Positions 11,946 through 24,743 of a stretch of 64,000 nucleotides of DNA are shown here, piece by piece. This DNA comes from Viscum album (Eukaryota > Streptophyta > Magnoliopsida > Santalales > Viscaceae), in assembly GCA_963277665.1 (NCBI GenBank), contig OY728130.1, positions 1,363,926,393-1,363,990,392 of the forward strand, read 5' to 3'. Position numbers and translations under genes: made by a program. Position 1 is the stretch's first letter, and each line of letters opens with the position of its first letter. Below the pieces are notes generated by a model. It did no database searches. It saw nothing but the letters and a program-made list of their open reading frames with translations, and was not told the DNA's origin.

Positions 11946-13488
11946 AGAAGTGAGGGTCACTTTTGGAAAAGCATGAAATATTATATTATTATACAATCAT
12001 ATTCATTTTATAATGTATACAAAAGGATTAAGTTCAAGGATAAGGTGGGGGTAGGTATAAAACCTCTCAACCAATAGGTTTTAGATTGGTTGAGGTCACC
12101 ATACTAACCTTATTGTTTAGATTTAACTCTTGGTTAAATAGTTTAACATTTACCATGTCTCCTTGCATTTTTAAACTATATGGTTAATTAACTTACTATA
12201 AAATTAAAATTGAACCCCAAGTTGTTCATTAATAAAATATATATTATTATATAAGTAGTTTTTCCAAATCATATATTTTTAGGACTATTATATCATTTAA
12301 TAATATAGTATTTGTTAAAAAAACTCATTTATGTCAATTTTGACATTATTTGGTATTTTGATTTTGTGAACATCATGAAAACATTATTAATTCAGAAAAA
12401 AATTATTTAATAAACCCTAAAATGTCATATTAACCTATAAAACTAGTGTAATTAATAATAAGTCTCAATTTACATTTAATTTCATATTTATAATATCCAT
12501 TATTTTAATATTTCATTAATACGGTAATTACTACATCCTCATTGTGTCATAAAAAAATTTAATTATTTAATGTCTAGAAATTATAAATAAAATACCATTA
12601 TATTGGGAATTATTTTATCATTATATTGGAATATTTATAGTCTAATTTATCCTATGTGTAACCTAATATTAAAAATGTTTTAGTTATGAAACATTGAATT
12701 TAACACTTTTAACTCTTCTTGAAATAAAAAAAATACTAAATGTCCCAATCCAAACCAAGTGGACCAAAAGGATCATATTTTATTCCTAGGGTTGATTTTG
12801 GTTGAAAACAACTTATCCAATAGAATTAGGAGATGTGTTTGGATAATTATAATATCATTTTTACCTTTAATTACCCTGTTTATTTTTAACCGTCATAAAT
12901 AAAAGTCAAAAAATACTATTCACTAAAAACAATTTTCATCTTATTGAACGACATTTTACTTAATGATATCAACCGTGTCTCTTAGATTTTTTTAAACTCA
13001 ATTCATATAATTGGTAAAATTACGTTTTATGAAAAGTTTCAAACGCTCCGAAAAGGTGGGTAAAAGGCGGTAAAAAGTTCAATAAAATTTTATATATCTA
13101 ATATTATTATAAAATTACTTCAATGAATTAAATTAAACATATATAGATATTATGTGTCTATTTTTACCTAATATAAATTTAAATTAAATAACTAATTATT
13201 TAAATAAAAACTTGGTTTTAAACAACAACATAATGTTTTTCACTATTCATAAAAATTTAATGTTTTGAGAAAAATAACAAAAATTCCCCCTAAGCTAATG
13301 TTAATATTACGAATCCAAAAATGAAGTCTATCTTGAAAATTAAGATTTATTAAATTTCAGAAAGTTGGTATTACTATTCATAACGGCTAGTTTGATTGGT
13401 CGTGGTGTGTTAGAACTCGAAGTTGCATACAATGAAAGATATTGAATTATTCCTAGAGAACCGTACTGTGGAACCTTGGGGTGTTACA

Positions 13489-14150
13489 CCATCGATTCTT
13501 TGGTAGGTGTCATGTGAAAAAATAGATTGTCTATTTTTTTGATGCCTTACACATTTATGTAGATTCTTTGACATGAGGTCTTGATGTTATATTTATATAT
13601 ATTAGAATAATGCCTTGATGTTGAGTTTTAGATGTCTGGTATTATACTTTCCATCACCATGAAATTTTTATTAACATCTATGTTATTTTATAAATAGTTC
13701 CAATATCAATTAATAAGTATCAATACCATATGATTATCTATATGGAATCATTTGAATTTCATTAATTATATCCATATTTTTATTAGTGGCCATTTTTTTG
13801 ATTAAATGTAATTATTTTTCAGTTATTTACCATTTTATATTTATTATACCTTATTTATAATGATATATTATACTATAGGTAACCCTTACTAGGAATCATA
13901 GATCAAAGTTATTTTATTTTATTTTTTCCGGATATGAAGATTAAATATTTGAATGAGTTTATAGATTAATAATATTTACATTCACTATGTTTTATATTTT
14001 ATGTTTTATAATGTAATGAAATATTAAACTATGTATCAATTTTCAAAGACAAATATACTATTAGTTCCTCAAGGATAAGATTTATTTTATCCAGTTCTAA
14101 TGTAATAAGGTAACCACTAGCTCTAGGTCACTTGGGTCTTGGTTATTACA
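13489..14150 (+). mobile_element. LTR fragment F, right half
   Basis: Resumes LTR F after element A1. It matches A2 and C LTRs from the palindromic block (GGTAGGTGTCATGTGA, a decayed GGTCTCATGAGAC) through a decayed acceptor block (TTTTTTCCGGATATGAAG near 13930) to the LTR end CTCTAGGTCAC...TTATTACA at 14150. No PBS follows, so this is a 3' or solo LTR. The AG of the acceptor-like site is lost. Confidence 0.75.
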
Positions 14151-14969
14151 CCCAGTGAATATGGATAATTTTTTTAATGAAAATGTATTTATGGTTTATA
14201 TCACACATGACCAATTCCCCTATTGGATTAGGGATAAAATCCGACACCTCTAGACTAGGAGTAGTAAAAACCCAATACCCACTTGGTGGGTATAAAATAT
14301 GTTTTTCATACCCATCCTTCTCTATTAAATGTTTTTTTTCAATAATGTTTTTATTTATAATATTTTCAATTAAGATTTAAAAGAAATAAACTTATATCTC
14401 ACTCAAGATCACCCTTCTATATAAATCAGGTTATACATTCTAAATTTATTTATAACCTACATTTTATATGTATCATTCTTGTGAATTAAATTCAATGGGT
14501 AGTTTTCTTTATGTTTAGAGGATTGTTTTCTAATTATTATTTTCTAAAATTTTAATTCATTAGAAAATATTATCTTAAATGGATATCAATTATCATTTTT
14601 CACTCATGAGTTGATTTTGGTAGAAATTTATTTATTCTTTGGGGAAAATTATAATTAAAATAATGTTGATATGTTTGGTCTATTAAATTTTAATATCAAG
14701 AAAAATTTATGAGTTTAACCTTTTTCTAATTATCTTTGTTCATAATAAACTGACCCAAATTAGTTTTCCCATCCTTAGAGGTATTGAAAAAAAAATTTCT
14801 ATGTTCTTCAGGAATCCCTCACTTTAATGAGGCAAATACATATTTTTTTGATAACCATAAGATACAATTATTTATCTTCCAATTCATTCGTGTTAATAAG
14901 ATGTTTTTAATATAATAGAGGCACTTATTTTTCTATCCACACATTTAATGTGATTTGTACATTTAAACC
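14151..14969. other. Unassigned AT-rich interval
   Basis: No coding signal, terminal repeats or family match recognised. It contains a short perfect hairpin, TACCCAC-TTG-GTGGGTA (14276-14292), in a stretch rich in ACCC/GGGT. It probably separates LTR F from LTR G. The right boundary is approximate. Confidence 0.5.
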
Positions 14970-17900
14970 AATCCTTATTGAGAACTTAGAAGACATGAGT
15001 TTTTAGGTGATTGAGTCTTATAATACATAAATATTATGTATTTTTAGATGAATACTCATTATATTACACAAACACATTCCTACAAATTTTAAATGTATAG
15101 TGCGTTTGGAATCATGGACACATAAACAACTTGTCCCTAAGTGAGCTACATAATCTCCAACTGTGTTCTTCATAAAAAGAACCCATATAATACATATCAT
15201 AAAAAATAATTTTTTCATAACACGGGTAAAGGAAACATAAGAAAGGGTTAGCTCAGATTCTCAGTAAGGGTTAATAAGGAAGATATGTAATCATAACAAG
15301 AACATAATGGTATGAGAACATGAGAATAAAATTTTAAAACTATAACCTACATATAAAAGATCATAATCTTGATTCATAAAATAAAAATTGAAAATCATAA
15401 TAAATTAATCATAAGGGGAAAAAATTACATGATCCATGTGACCATAACATTGATAGAAGACATATTATTGTGGTATACAAATAAGCATATAAAAAAATTA
15501 CTATAGAAGTCAGGCCTCATTTCCATGGCTGTCATAGTGGAATGGGATCCCTCCCCAACTTATAATAGTATTCAATGTTCACTCCTAATATCATAATAGT
15601 GGAAAAAATCACATACTGAACATGTTTTACTCCCCATTACAGTCATGTATATCTCAAAAAATATATATCCTTAATCAATTCATTGAATGCAGATATAGTT
15701 ACCACTAGTCAAAAAATTAAAATCATAAATATTTGTTCCACAAGATCATAAAACTTTCATAATATCATAACCATTTAAGTGAATTGGGATTCATAAAAAT
15801 TTAATCATATAACACCCTATGGAAAAGAGATAATTTTTATAATAATTTTATCATTTCATTATAGAACGAACCATGAAATTATGTGGGTTTAAAAATAAAG
15901 GCATCATAGTATAAACAATTGAATAGAAATAGGTTTTGTAAATAACTTTTCATCATAAACACAAACCATCCCCAAAAATGATATTAATGTTTTCCTTGGA
16001 AAACATCCTAAGTAAGTCATATGTAACATCAAAGGATGTCATCATAGATGTAAAATTATTTTTAAAGATCACATTGAATAATTTCTAGAAAAACATCCTT
16101 TCAAATTGAAAAATACTTTTTAAAAAAATACAAAATTTAAAAATACTTTTCATTGAAAATAACTTTGGAATCGTATAAAAGAATCATTAAAGACCATTTA
16201 AAACATTTCCTAAGGAGAATAAATTTTCTTTGATAATAAATTTTAAAAACAAAAAATTCATAATAAATTTTTTAAATTAATTTCATTGAAAATAAATTTG
16301 ATAACCTATAAATGAATCCTTAAAAATCATTTTAAAAATATATTGAGGAAAATAACATTAATTTAAAAATCAATTTTTACTACTAAAAATGCATAATTTT
16401 TTTTCGAAATCCTTTTCATTGAAAATAAACATTGAAAAATTATAAAGAATATTTCATTGAAAATAATGGTCATGATGTTAGGAAATTCTATTCACGTTTT
16501 ATACATTTAATCAAAGGCTCCTTTCACAATTTTAGTAAAAGTAAAATGGGATTTTTTTGGAAAATGATATAAAGATTCAATATAATTTTTTTCTAAAAAG
16601 TAAAATATGTGTAAAAAATTCCTTAAAATAATATGAATAATTTTAAAAACATTTTTTAAACATTTTTAGAATATATGGGTTTGGATGAAAATGGGGTTTT
16701 TGACTAATGAGAGAAATAATGATAATTTCTCATAAAACAATTATTTTGAACTAATGAGTACATAAAGAGAGAAAAAATAAGGGAAACTTTTGTTTTCTTG
16801 AAATATCTAGCGTATAATGGAAATAATGAGTTTTAGGAGATATCGGTAATATTATTTCATTATTGGAAGTATAATCATGATTAATCCCAATAAACAATGA
16901 GATTATAACAAAAAAGGTCTAACACTTTGGTAACATTGAATCGTAATCCCCTTGAAATAAATAAATAAAATTAAAATTTTAATATAATGAGATAAAATAA
17001 ATTAATGATATTAAATATAAAAGGATATATATATACACATCAAAAATTTAGATAGTTGAATAACATACTATATGTCTCAAAGAAAGAAAATTTAGACAAA
17101 AAACCCTTATTGCATTGTAAAAATTTGTAAAATAAACATCATGAAATAGAAATCCAAAAATGGATATATGAATCCAATAAATTTTCAATATAATAATCAT
17201 AAAATAAATTCATTAACATTTTATACACCACACAAAATAACTATATGGTGAATATGGAATTGGTCTAACAGAAGATAAAATTGAGAATAGAATCACTTAA
17301 AAATTTAGTAAACATTTGGATCATAAGACCAAATAATTATTAACATAAAATGAAACAATAAATATAACTAAAATAAATATAATCATGAAATAATATTTCA
17401 AAATTTTAGTATATACACCATAATGAAGAAAGGTGTGGTGAATTTCGCATGTCTACCAAAAATAAAAGAGAGACCAGAAATCCCCTACCGCATGTAATTA
17501 CTTCCTTAATACATGTTCAAAACTAATTTATATTTAATATAATATTATAATAAGTAAATAAAATATCCAAATATAAATATAATACCATATATTGTTTACT
17601 TATGAGCTTTTATTACGTCTTTATTAGGAATTCCATGTAAAAGTCACATTTCACAAAATAACTACTTTTTTTTCATGTATTTTTTGATTTGTTATTTTGG
17701 GTCATCTTATATTGATATTGATACTGTAATCTACATATTTTTAACTATTATATAAATATTATATATATTTATTATAAAATTATTTAGAGGGATCCATAAA
17801 ATTTAAAGATATAAAATAAAATACACTATTCATGGTGATGGTAGTCCGTACGTACGCATGAACGATGTTTCCATTTTTTGACGGGAATAAAGAAATAATA

Positions 17901-18463
17901 GTAAATAATATATTAAAATTAAATAATAATTTTTAATTCATATATATCACATACATCAATTTAAGACTATCCTTATTACCTTTCATGTAATGAATACCTG
18001 AAAAATGAATTACATCACTTTGGGAGGTTATAGTTTACTATACACATGAATGCCGTTATTGTATCCTCCACATAATGGAAAGTAATAAGGTATTAGTGAT
18101 ATAATAATTTAAAAGTATATTTATATTAAACTTTTCATATGTGTTTTTCTATTTTTTCCTTATTAATATCCATATAAAACAAAAATGTAAAACATATCGC
18201 ATCAATTCATGGGGAGGTAGTCCACCGTACACATGAGAAACACAATTTTTTCCAATGAGTTAGGTGGTAATAAAGTTGATTTGGTATTATAATTAAAAAT
18301 TTATAATAATATCATAAATATAACATATAAACATTGCATTTATTATTATATCACTATATTAGAGGCGGTGATAGAAAATGAATAAGACAAGTTTATGAGG
18401 AGGTAGTCCTCTTTACACTAGAATGATGATTTCATAACCCATTTTATTGAAGAAGAGAAGGAT
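14970..18463 (-). mobile_element. LTR fragment G (minus strand), truncated by insertion of D
   Basis: Recognised by the shared LTR architecture, read on the minus strand: the TTACTGAGAATCTGAGCTAACCC block near 15241-15270 (acceptor region, AG decayed to CG), a long AT-rich middle, then four CpG-rich motifs at 17831-18421. Its overall sequence differs from the A, B, C and D LTRs, so it is a separate family. It stops abruptly at 18463 where the D LTR starts. The rest would lie beyond D's right end, outside the window. The left boundary near 14970 is an estimate from the usual distance between acceptor block and LTR end. Confidence 0.6.
17831..18421 (-). repeat. Four CpG-rich motifs at 185-188-bp steps, LTR G
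   Basis: Copies at 17831-17860 (GTAGTCCGTACGTACGCATG), 18019-18048, 18208-18235 and 18393-18421, with starts 188, 189 and 185 bp apart. The first is the best preserved; the others keep GAGGTAGTCC...TACACATG. This is the longest and most regular array in the window, together with D. Confidence 0.78.
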
Positions 18464-18622
18464 TATAGAGACCTGAACCCATATATCTTGGAGTTGGTGT
18501 CTTCTATCTATTACATTGGTATGATTACAAGGAATTGAATCCCAAAGGGCCAGGATTTTAGTAGTCTGGGTAAACTAGATACATAAATGAGTCTCGTGTT
18601 AAAAATGATTACACTAATTACA

Positions 18623-18644
18623 ATATATATATATATATATATAT
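18623..18644. repeat. (AT)n microsatellite
   Basis: Eleven AT units inside the D LTR. The right D LTR has no such run at the matching place (near 50332), so it expanded after insertion. Confidence 0.95.
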
Positions 18645-18823
18645 GTTTCAAATAACTTCTTTCTAAATAAATAAATAACTTCAAGGATAACTCTAATCCA
18701 TTTAGTACATCCCTTCATATTTTCAATAGTATATTTCTTGGATTCCTGGGGAAAGAATCATAATATGGGTGAGATAAAATTCTCAATAAGAGAAAACTAT
18801 AGTGGAAGAAATAATGAATCAAT

Positions 18824-18842
18824 GATAATAATAATAATAATA
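18824..18842. repeat. (AAT)n microsatellite
   Basis: About six ATA/AAT units within the D LTR. The right LTR has a shorter run at the same site (near 50522). Confidence 0.9.
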
Positions 18843-20963
18843 GTGACATAGTAATTAATAGAACACACATAGCATATAATCCAAAAATTATGATGTATTT
18901 TTTTAACAATATGGAAAGGTAATAAATGGAAACACATTCCATTCAAATAACTAGTTAAGGAAAAATAAATATGGAAAGTAATAAATTGAAACACATGCCA
19001 TTTAATCAATGAACTGAAAATAAAATGTATCTATAGACATTTAGATGCAATATATCATGGATGATTAATAACTAAAACTAAAATATGTAAATGATTAATT
19101 ATAGGACACCTTGTATCCCTGGTACAGAGAAACAATTTTTTTAATAGACAGTTTATCCATACAAAATTTTGAATCTATTTCATCCCATGAGAATACTGAT
19201 GCATCAAGGGGATTTAATTAACAGGTCCCCAACACATAGGTCTTTCATTAAATTTTCCCCAACCGATGTATTTCATGTCCAAAACATTTAATATATCAAA
19301 TGAACAATATACCTTCTCAAATATACATACTGAATAAAGTATATGCATTTATAAATATTTCCGAAAATAATCAAATAAAATTCAATGTAAATACCATATA
19401 AAAAAAGGTATATAGTTTAAAAAATAATAATATCCCTGAAAAATGAAATAGATAATTAGGTTAAATTTCAATGATCAATGATCATAATAGATTGAATGTT
19501 TCAAGGGGACTAAAAGTAATCAAGGAAGTGAATGTGAATAGTTTTGTTGGAAAAACCAATCATAAACCATCCAAAGGAAGACTAAGGTTAGTATATAGAC
19601 AACATACCCCAAGTGGTGTAAAATAAAGGTCTTTTATCTTTGATGAATGGAAATATTATAAAAATATATGTTAAAAAATTATTGATGAAAATATCGTCTT
19701 GTTTTGTAAAAACATTGAAAGAAATAATTTTCTTTTAAAATCACATTTGAAAAATTTTTCATTAAAAATTAACCTTTTAGACCTGAAAATGAATCTTTAA
19801 ATAAATGAAAATGGGTAAATCTATACAAGTCATATAAGGTAAAAAAGAACATTCCTTTTTCATGGTTACAGTTTAGAGAGATGCATTGTTCAGAAAGAGA
19901 AAATCAAGATTCATTTGAAAAGAAAATTAAAATAAATGTAGGGTAAAAATTTATTTAACAAATCATTTTAAAATTATTTTTAAAACATTTTATTAAAGCA
20001 TGATATTTAGAAGAAAACATGTTCTCCATCTAAAGAGATAAATGACATCTGGTTTTCTTAATTTTTTTAAAACATTTGAATACCGAAGAGTGGAAAAATG
20101 GTACTAATACTTTATAATGGTCATGAATAACCAAATAATAATAAAAGGGTTTATTGAACAACATTTATATAATTTACTTTAATGGAAATACCATTTAATT
20201 ATCATTAATGTTGTTGTTGAGGAAAATATACTTTAAACATTCCAAAGTGTCCCATACCACTTTGAAACATTTAAAATCATAATAGTCATGAAGAAATAAA
20301 TTTAAATGAAAGTTATATTATCATTAGGGTAATTATATTCATGATATATCATATAAATGGTAATTATATACACCATATAAAAGAAACTAGGTGTATAACA
20401 ACAAATATGTCTCAATATAATGTAAATTGAGTTGAAATCCCATACATATAAATCAAAATACCCAAAAGTAATAATAATAAATTGAAACATATAAATACCA
20501 TGAAGATAATATATTTCATGATATTAATTTGAATTTGGTATTATGTTTCCCATATATAATAAAGTAGGAGTACAATAATAAATTATGGCTTACAGAAAGA
20601 GAAGTGATACAAGAGTCCCCAAACTTGAGTTTCTTTTCTAGTGAGCATCCATTAACTTCTGTATAATTAAATTATGTTAATTTACTAACTTCTTGAGAAA
20701 TGTTTTCATGTTTATCATTAATTTTATTTCACTTATTATTATTTTTTATAAAACTTCTTAAACAATTATGTTTGCATCTGGTGTTTTGGCCAAATTCGGA
20801 TTATGTGTCAAAAACAACTATGGTAAGTCAATTATGGTCTAAGGGGTCAAAATATAACATCCCGTGAATGATAATCATGAAATAATTAAAATATTTATAC
20901 ATTTATTATTTATCTAAAATCAATCATAAAATATAGTTATAAAAAATGAACTGACATTATAAT

Positions 20964-21583
20964 CATGGAGACGGTAGGCCATACGTACACAAAAATAACA
21001 TTACAATTTTTCGAAGATCATTATGGAATGATGGTAAGTAAAAATATATATTTCTAGAATGATAATAATATCATTAGAACCATATTATTTAATAATATAT
21101 AATTATATATAAAAATCTCATGATGTAAAAGGAATTTCATTTTGTCGAGTTGGCGGTAGTCTACACGTCCACGACTGACATTATCACATTTTAGTGTGTG
21201 AAAGGATAATAGAGAAAATTATATATACATATATATATATATTTATAGAAAGGTAAGTATGTAAAAATATATCATATATATATATTTTATCTCTCATATT
21301 ATAAATTATAATCATCATTTATATATTCCATGGATTCTGTGAATGAATCACATCGCTTTGAGGGGGTGGTAGTCCATACTACCTAAAATGATGTTATCAT
21401 ATTAATGCAAAATGAAACATATAAGGGTGTGTGTTGTAAAATAATTAAAATATATTCTAGGAATAATAAATATCATATATAATATATATAAACAATGTTT
21501 TCATTATAATTTCCAACCATGAATGTTGGAAATGGATAAATGAATAATCCTTATTTCATGAGGTAGTAGTTCTCCATACACAG
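20964..21583 (-). repeat. Four CpG-rich motifs at about 180-212-bp steps, D left LTR
   Basis: Copies at 20964-20990 (CATGGAGACGGTAGGCC then ATACGTACAC), 21145-21173, 21357-21383 and 21557-21583. The outer ones are progressively degenerate but keep the GGTAGT...CCATAC core. They lie within the putative intron. Confidence 0.72.
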
Positions 21584-21929
21584 AAACAATATATTTGTAA
21601 CACATTAGATAGTGGTGTGTGTATTTTTAGGCAAAAATCATAACATAAAAACATACTGGTATATTTTGAATAATTTTTTTGTTATGTAATCATATAATAA
21701 TAAGAGTACAGGGGTTGAATAATGAAAATGAAACTAGAAATCGTGAGAGAAGATGTTACCTCTTAATTAGGTAACTCCTTTTGGCATGTGCCAAAAGGAT
21801 TTTGTAAATGGATTACTTTCTAAAGAAAGGATTATAGATATAGGTGAGGGATTTTTAGAGAATTATTGGGAAGATATTGGATGATCTAATGAGTCTTGAG
21901 AGGTGTGAGGAAGGGGGAGAGTTGGTGAC

Positions 21930-21937
21930 ATTTTATA
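21930..21937 (-). promoter_or_regulatory. TATA-like box, D left LTR
   Basis: TATAAAAT on the minus strand, about 170 bp upstream of the donor-like site, as in the other families. Confidence 0.55.
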
Positions 21938-23076
21938 CGGAAGGAAAAGGACTCACATGGAATTTTTGGAAACAAGTTAGGTGTACAAATGTTATTACAT
22001 AAAAAAGTCATAAAAAAACTCAATAATTTAATGTTCATGTACTAATTACGGATATCCAGTGGGTTTTGGATAAGTGTCTAGGTCATTTGGTCCCTTTAAT
22101 ACATGGTTTAGTCAATTTTATGCCAAATTACACCTTAATTATTGTAATTAATTTTAATCACACTCACTCATCAATTTGATGAAAACCTAATTTGATATTA
22201 TTAGACTCAAAATATAATCGTGAATAAAAATTTTTATGTCAATTTTTTGAAATTCAAATAACAAAAGTGGAAATATTAAGATTAATGTTAATCTAGCAGA
22301 CAGACGATTTAATTGGTTTTAGTAGAAAAATGTTCAAAATATTGTTTTGTTTTTTTATTCAATTTTAATGTTAAATGGATTTTAATAAACAAAACTTTAT
22401 TAATATATGTATTATTTATCTAATTTTAATTCCTAAAAAATTTAGAATAAAATTTAAAATTAATTATTCTTTAAAGTAAAAGGTAGTTTTTTAACTAAAA
22501 TGTTATATTTTTCAATATTCATCAAAAAATGAATCTTCCCTTTAAAAATAAAAAAATTCAAAAAAAGGATAACATTGACAATATAAATTCAATAATTAAG
22601 TTTATTTTATCAAATAAAATTTATAATATTTTCAAAATGAATATTTAAATTAGGTTCTCCATTATAAGGCGACAATATTTCATTTAAACAAATATAGGGT
22701 TTTGTGTGTAAAATATGATTTATTCTTATCTTATGCATATCAAACCTAATGGATAAACATAAAAATAATTTATTGAATATATAACATATATTATTCCTTA
22801 AAAACATTCACTATTTATAATTAGTTTTGTTCATTATGGTAAAACAATTTTGGAAGCTTAAAAATAGAAAATATTTCTTTTTTATATCCAATTGGTTCTT
22901 ATTTTAATTTCTCAGTAATTTTTAACCAATGAATTCATTTTATATTAGTGTAAACCATATTTTTTATAATTTTGTTATCAAAATTCATAATAACTAATTT
23001 AATGGAATGTTTATATCATATTATATTAAATAATAATATTATAATATTACATAGTTATTTGGTGAAACATGGTTTG

Positions 23077-23160
23077 CGTGTAATGAAAGCTATTGAGGAA
23101 GGTCACTCTTGCATGTAACAAAAGCTATCGAGGAAGTTTGATCTTGTGTGTAACCCAAGA
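23077..23160. repeat. Short tandem repeat in D U3
   Basis: A unit of about 38-40 bp containing GTGTAAYNNAAGCTATYGAGGAAG is present twice (near 23080 and 23115), with a partial third copy (GTGTGTAACCCAAGATATC). It lies near the outer U3 end of the D LTR. Confidence 0.7.
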
Positions 23161-23325
23161 TATCTTTGTTTTTTTGAATTAAAATCAATATCATATATTT
23201 AATTTATTTAAAATAGTTAATATATAGTAGTGTATCGGTATATTATATTCCCTTACGCGTTTGGTGTTGTGTGCCATACATGCTGTTGAATACAAAGTTT
23301 TTCTTTATAATTTCAAGGTGTTATA

Positions 23326-23340
23326 TTCTCCGCACCTTAA
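23326..23340 (-). other. D polypurine tract
   Basis: On the minus strand TTAAGGTGCGGAGAA lies directly before the LTR start TATAACACC. It is comparable to the GGAGNGGAGAA tracts of A1 and A2. Confidence 0.75.
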
Positions 23341-24360
23341 TTAAATTGTGTCCTCTCAATTTAAACTTGATTTTGGGGATATATTATTTGATACTTCATA
23401 TTTTTCAAATACTACATCGTGAGATGAGTTCATATGTCATTCTCTATAAAAGATATGTGTTCATATGTAACTAGGACTCCAGGTAAGAGAAAATCACTCG
23501 CAAGTAGAGATATATACTTGGTGGAAAAGAATAAATATTTTTATGGAGTGATTGAGGTCGTCAATCAAAAACAAGTTAATTATCAATAGAAATTTTAGGG
23601 CCTTAAATATATAAGTCTTCAATTATTTGGTAGACCATCAGTTCAATATGAATTAATGTATTAGGGAAACATTTTGTTTCTAAGTCATTTTCTTAATGTT
23701 GGGTAATTCTTTTATTGGTCAACAATATAATGAAATATTCTTAATTTATATGTTTCAATTTCATATGAACAATCCTAGAATTTGGTAGTTCTTATATCAA
23801 ATAATAATTCAACCCTTTACTCCCATTAATTAATTAATAATAATGATTTTTTTTATACGTGAAGCACAAAAATATACATTTAAATTCTCTTAAGGCCTAT
23901 TAAAGAGTGAAAAGTCTAATTATTTATCTTTAACTATATTCTAAAACCTTTATGGTTCATAGAGTAATCTATAATCGAAAAATTTATACTACTAGTTTAT
24001 CATTAATATTTCATCATCAAATTATTTAACTAAAAACAATGAAAAATTAACTAGGGCATTGCATATGTTAGTGGTTGGCATGAAACCCTTATCATCCTTC
24101 ATTCATGTGTCCAAGACCGACATCATTACTAGATTTGATTAGTTTTCACACAGATTATAGGTTTTCCATTTCTAAATCCATATTAATATAATTTCCAAAA
24201 TAAATATAATGGATATACTTGAAATTATGTTAATCAATAAATAGCGTTTTAACTTAGGTTTTAAATACAACCTCAAAACATAAATACTTAATCCACTTAT
24301 TTTCACAAAGCTCCTTCCATGATCTAGAGTTTATCCTCTATAAGATGGAATTTACTTAGT
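23341..24360 (-). other. D interior, non-coding part
   Basis: About 1 kb of AT-rich interior between the polypurine tract and the zinc-knuckle-like remnant. No RT, integrase or chromodomain signature was found in any frame. Short open stretches such as 23271-23474 have no recognisable content. This absence is the main reason to call D non-autonomous. Confidence 0.55.
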
Positions 24361-24368
24361 TATTGCTT

Positions 24369-24743
24369 AGGTTCCCCACACTTAAGACAATGAACTATAA
24401 ATGATTTCTTAGGATGAGCTTCATTTCCTTCAATCACACTCTTCCTTTTTCCTTAATAGTCCTTTTCTTTATTTCTTTATTTCCTACACACAAAGCATTT
24501 AAATTCTTCATTGAGTGAATTTACTAGGATTCTCCTTCCACAATTCTCATGTTTTGAAAATGGATCCTACTTTTATACATTTTCATCACTACTCAAGCTC
24601 TTGTCAACCTCCATCCTTCTCTTCTTTGGTGCATTGGGGAGTTTGTAAAGGTATATATTGTTAATCATATTTTGGGAAAATTGATTTGAGATAAACCTAA
24701 TATCATTAAATCCTATCAACACATAATTTGGTACATCATTTTA
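24369..24743 (-). pseudogene. D internal ORF remnant with Cys-pair motifs (possible gag-like protein)
   Basis: On the minus strand 24743-24576 is open for 56 codons and contains a basic KKRRM segment (about 24612-24630) followed by an acidic, Ser-rich tail. After a stop, two CX2C pairs follow: KCFVCRK (24481-24500) and HCLKCGEP (24369-24392), the second like the start of a retroviral zinc knuckle (CX2CG). No capsid or pol motif is seen. It could be a shrunken gag or an unrelated captured ORF. Gag-like is preferred because of its position just after the leader, but the evidence is thin. Confidence 0.35.

Larger units (their letters stand above)
1013..13488 (-). mobile_element. Element A1: full-length Ty3/gypsy chromovirus (Tekay/Del-like), decayed
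   Basis: A complete LTR retrotransposon in minus orientation: two LTRs of 3729 and 3739 bp, a degenerate PBS next to the right LTR, a polypurine tract next to the left LTR, and gag, protease, reverse transcriptase, RNase H, integrase and chromodomain remnants in order between them. Flanking 5-bp duplications are CCATA (1008-1012) and CCATC (13489-13493), a 4/5 match. It sits inside LTR F. It is the same family as A2 at 35494-47972, in opposite orientation. All reading frames carry stops and frameshifts, so it is dead. Long LTRs, tRNA-Met priming and the chromodomain support the Tekay/Del assignment. Confidence 0.95.
9750..13488 (-). repeat. A1 right LTR (5' LTR in element orientation)
   Basis: Ends GTGTTACA at 13488. 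The other end is TATAATACTCC, a C/G-to-T/A decayed version of TGTAAC. It is 3739 bp against 3729 bp for its partner. On the minus strand it carries the TATA box (11937-11945), donor-like (11764-11765) and acceptor-like (9989-9990) sites, and two CpG-rich motifs. As the 5' LTR it would drive transcription of A1. Confidence 0.93.
18746..21759 (-). other. Putative LTR intron, D left LTR
   Basis: On the minus strand the donor-like AAGAG|GTAACA has its GT at 21759-21758, and TTTCCCCAG|GAATCC has its AG at 18747-18746. The interval is 3014 bp. The right D LTR keeps the acceptor (AG at 50440-50441). It is longer than in A, B and C, in line with the longer LTR. Inference by analogy. Confidence 0.42.
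18464..23325 (-). repeat. D 3' LTR (left), 4862 bp
   Basis: Begins TATAGAGACC (decayed TGTAG) and ends AAGGTGTTATA (decayed TTACA) before a polypurine tract. Its first 1.85 kb align with 50173-52020. On the minus strand it has a TATA-like box (21930-21937), donor-like site (21758-21759), four CpG-rich motifs (20964-21583) and acceptor-like site (18746-18747). The LTR is the longest seen here. Confidence 0.87.

Noticed and set aside
14177..14380. 67-codon open stretch in the unassigned interval
   Set aside because: Low-complexity hydrophobic translation, no family signal, expected by chance in AT-rich DNA.
15018..15218. 66-codon minus-strand open stretch
   Set aside because: Lies within LTR G at a position that is non-coding in all related LTRs.
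23271..23474. 67-codon plus-strand open stretch across the D LTR-interior boundary
   Set aside because: Crosses the polypurine tract and LTR edge, so it cannot be a real gene of the element.
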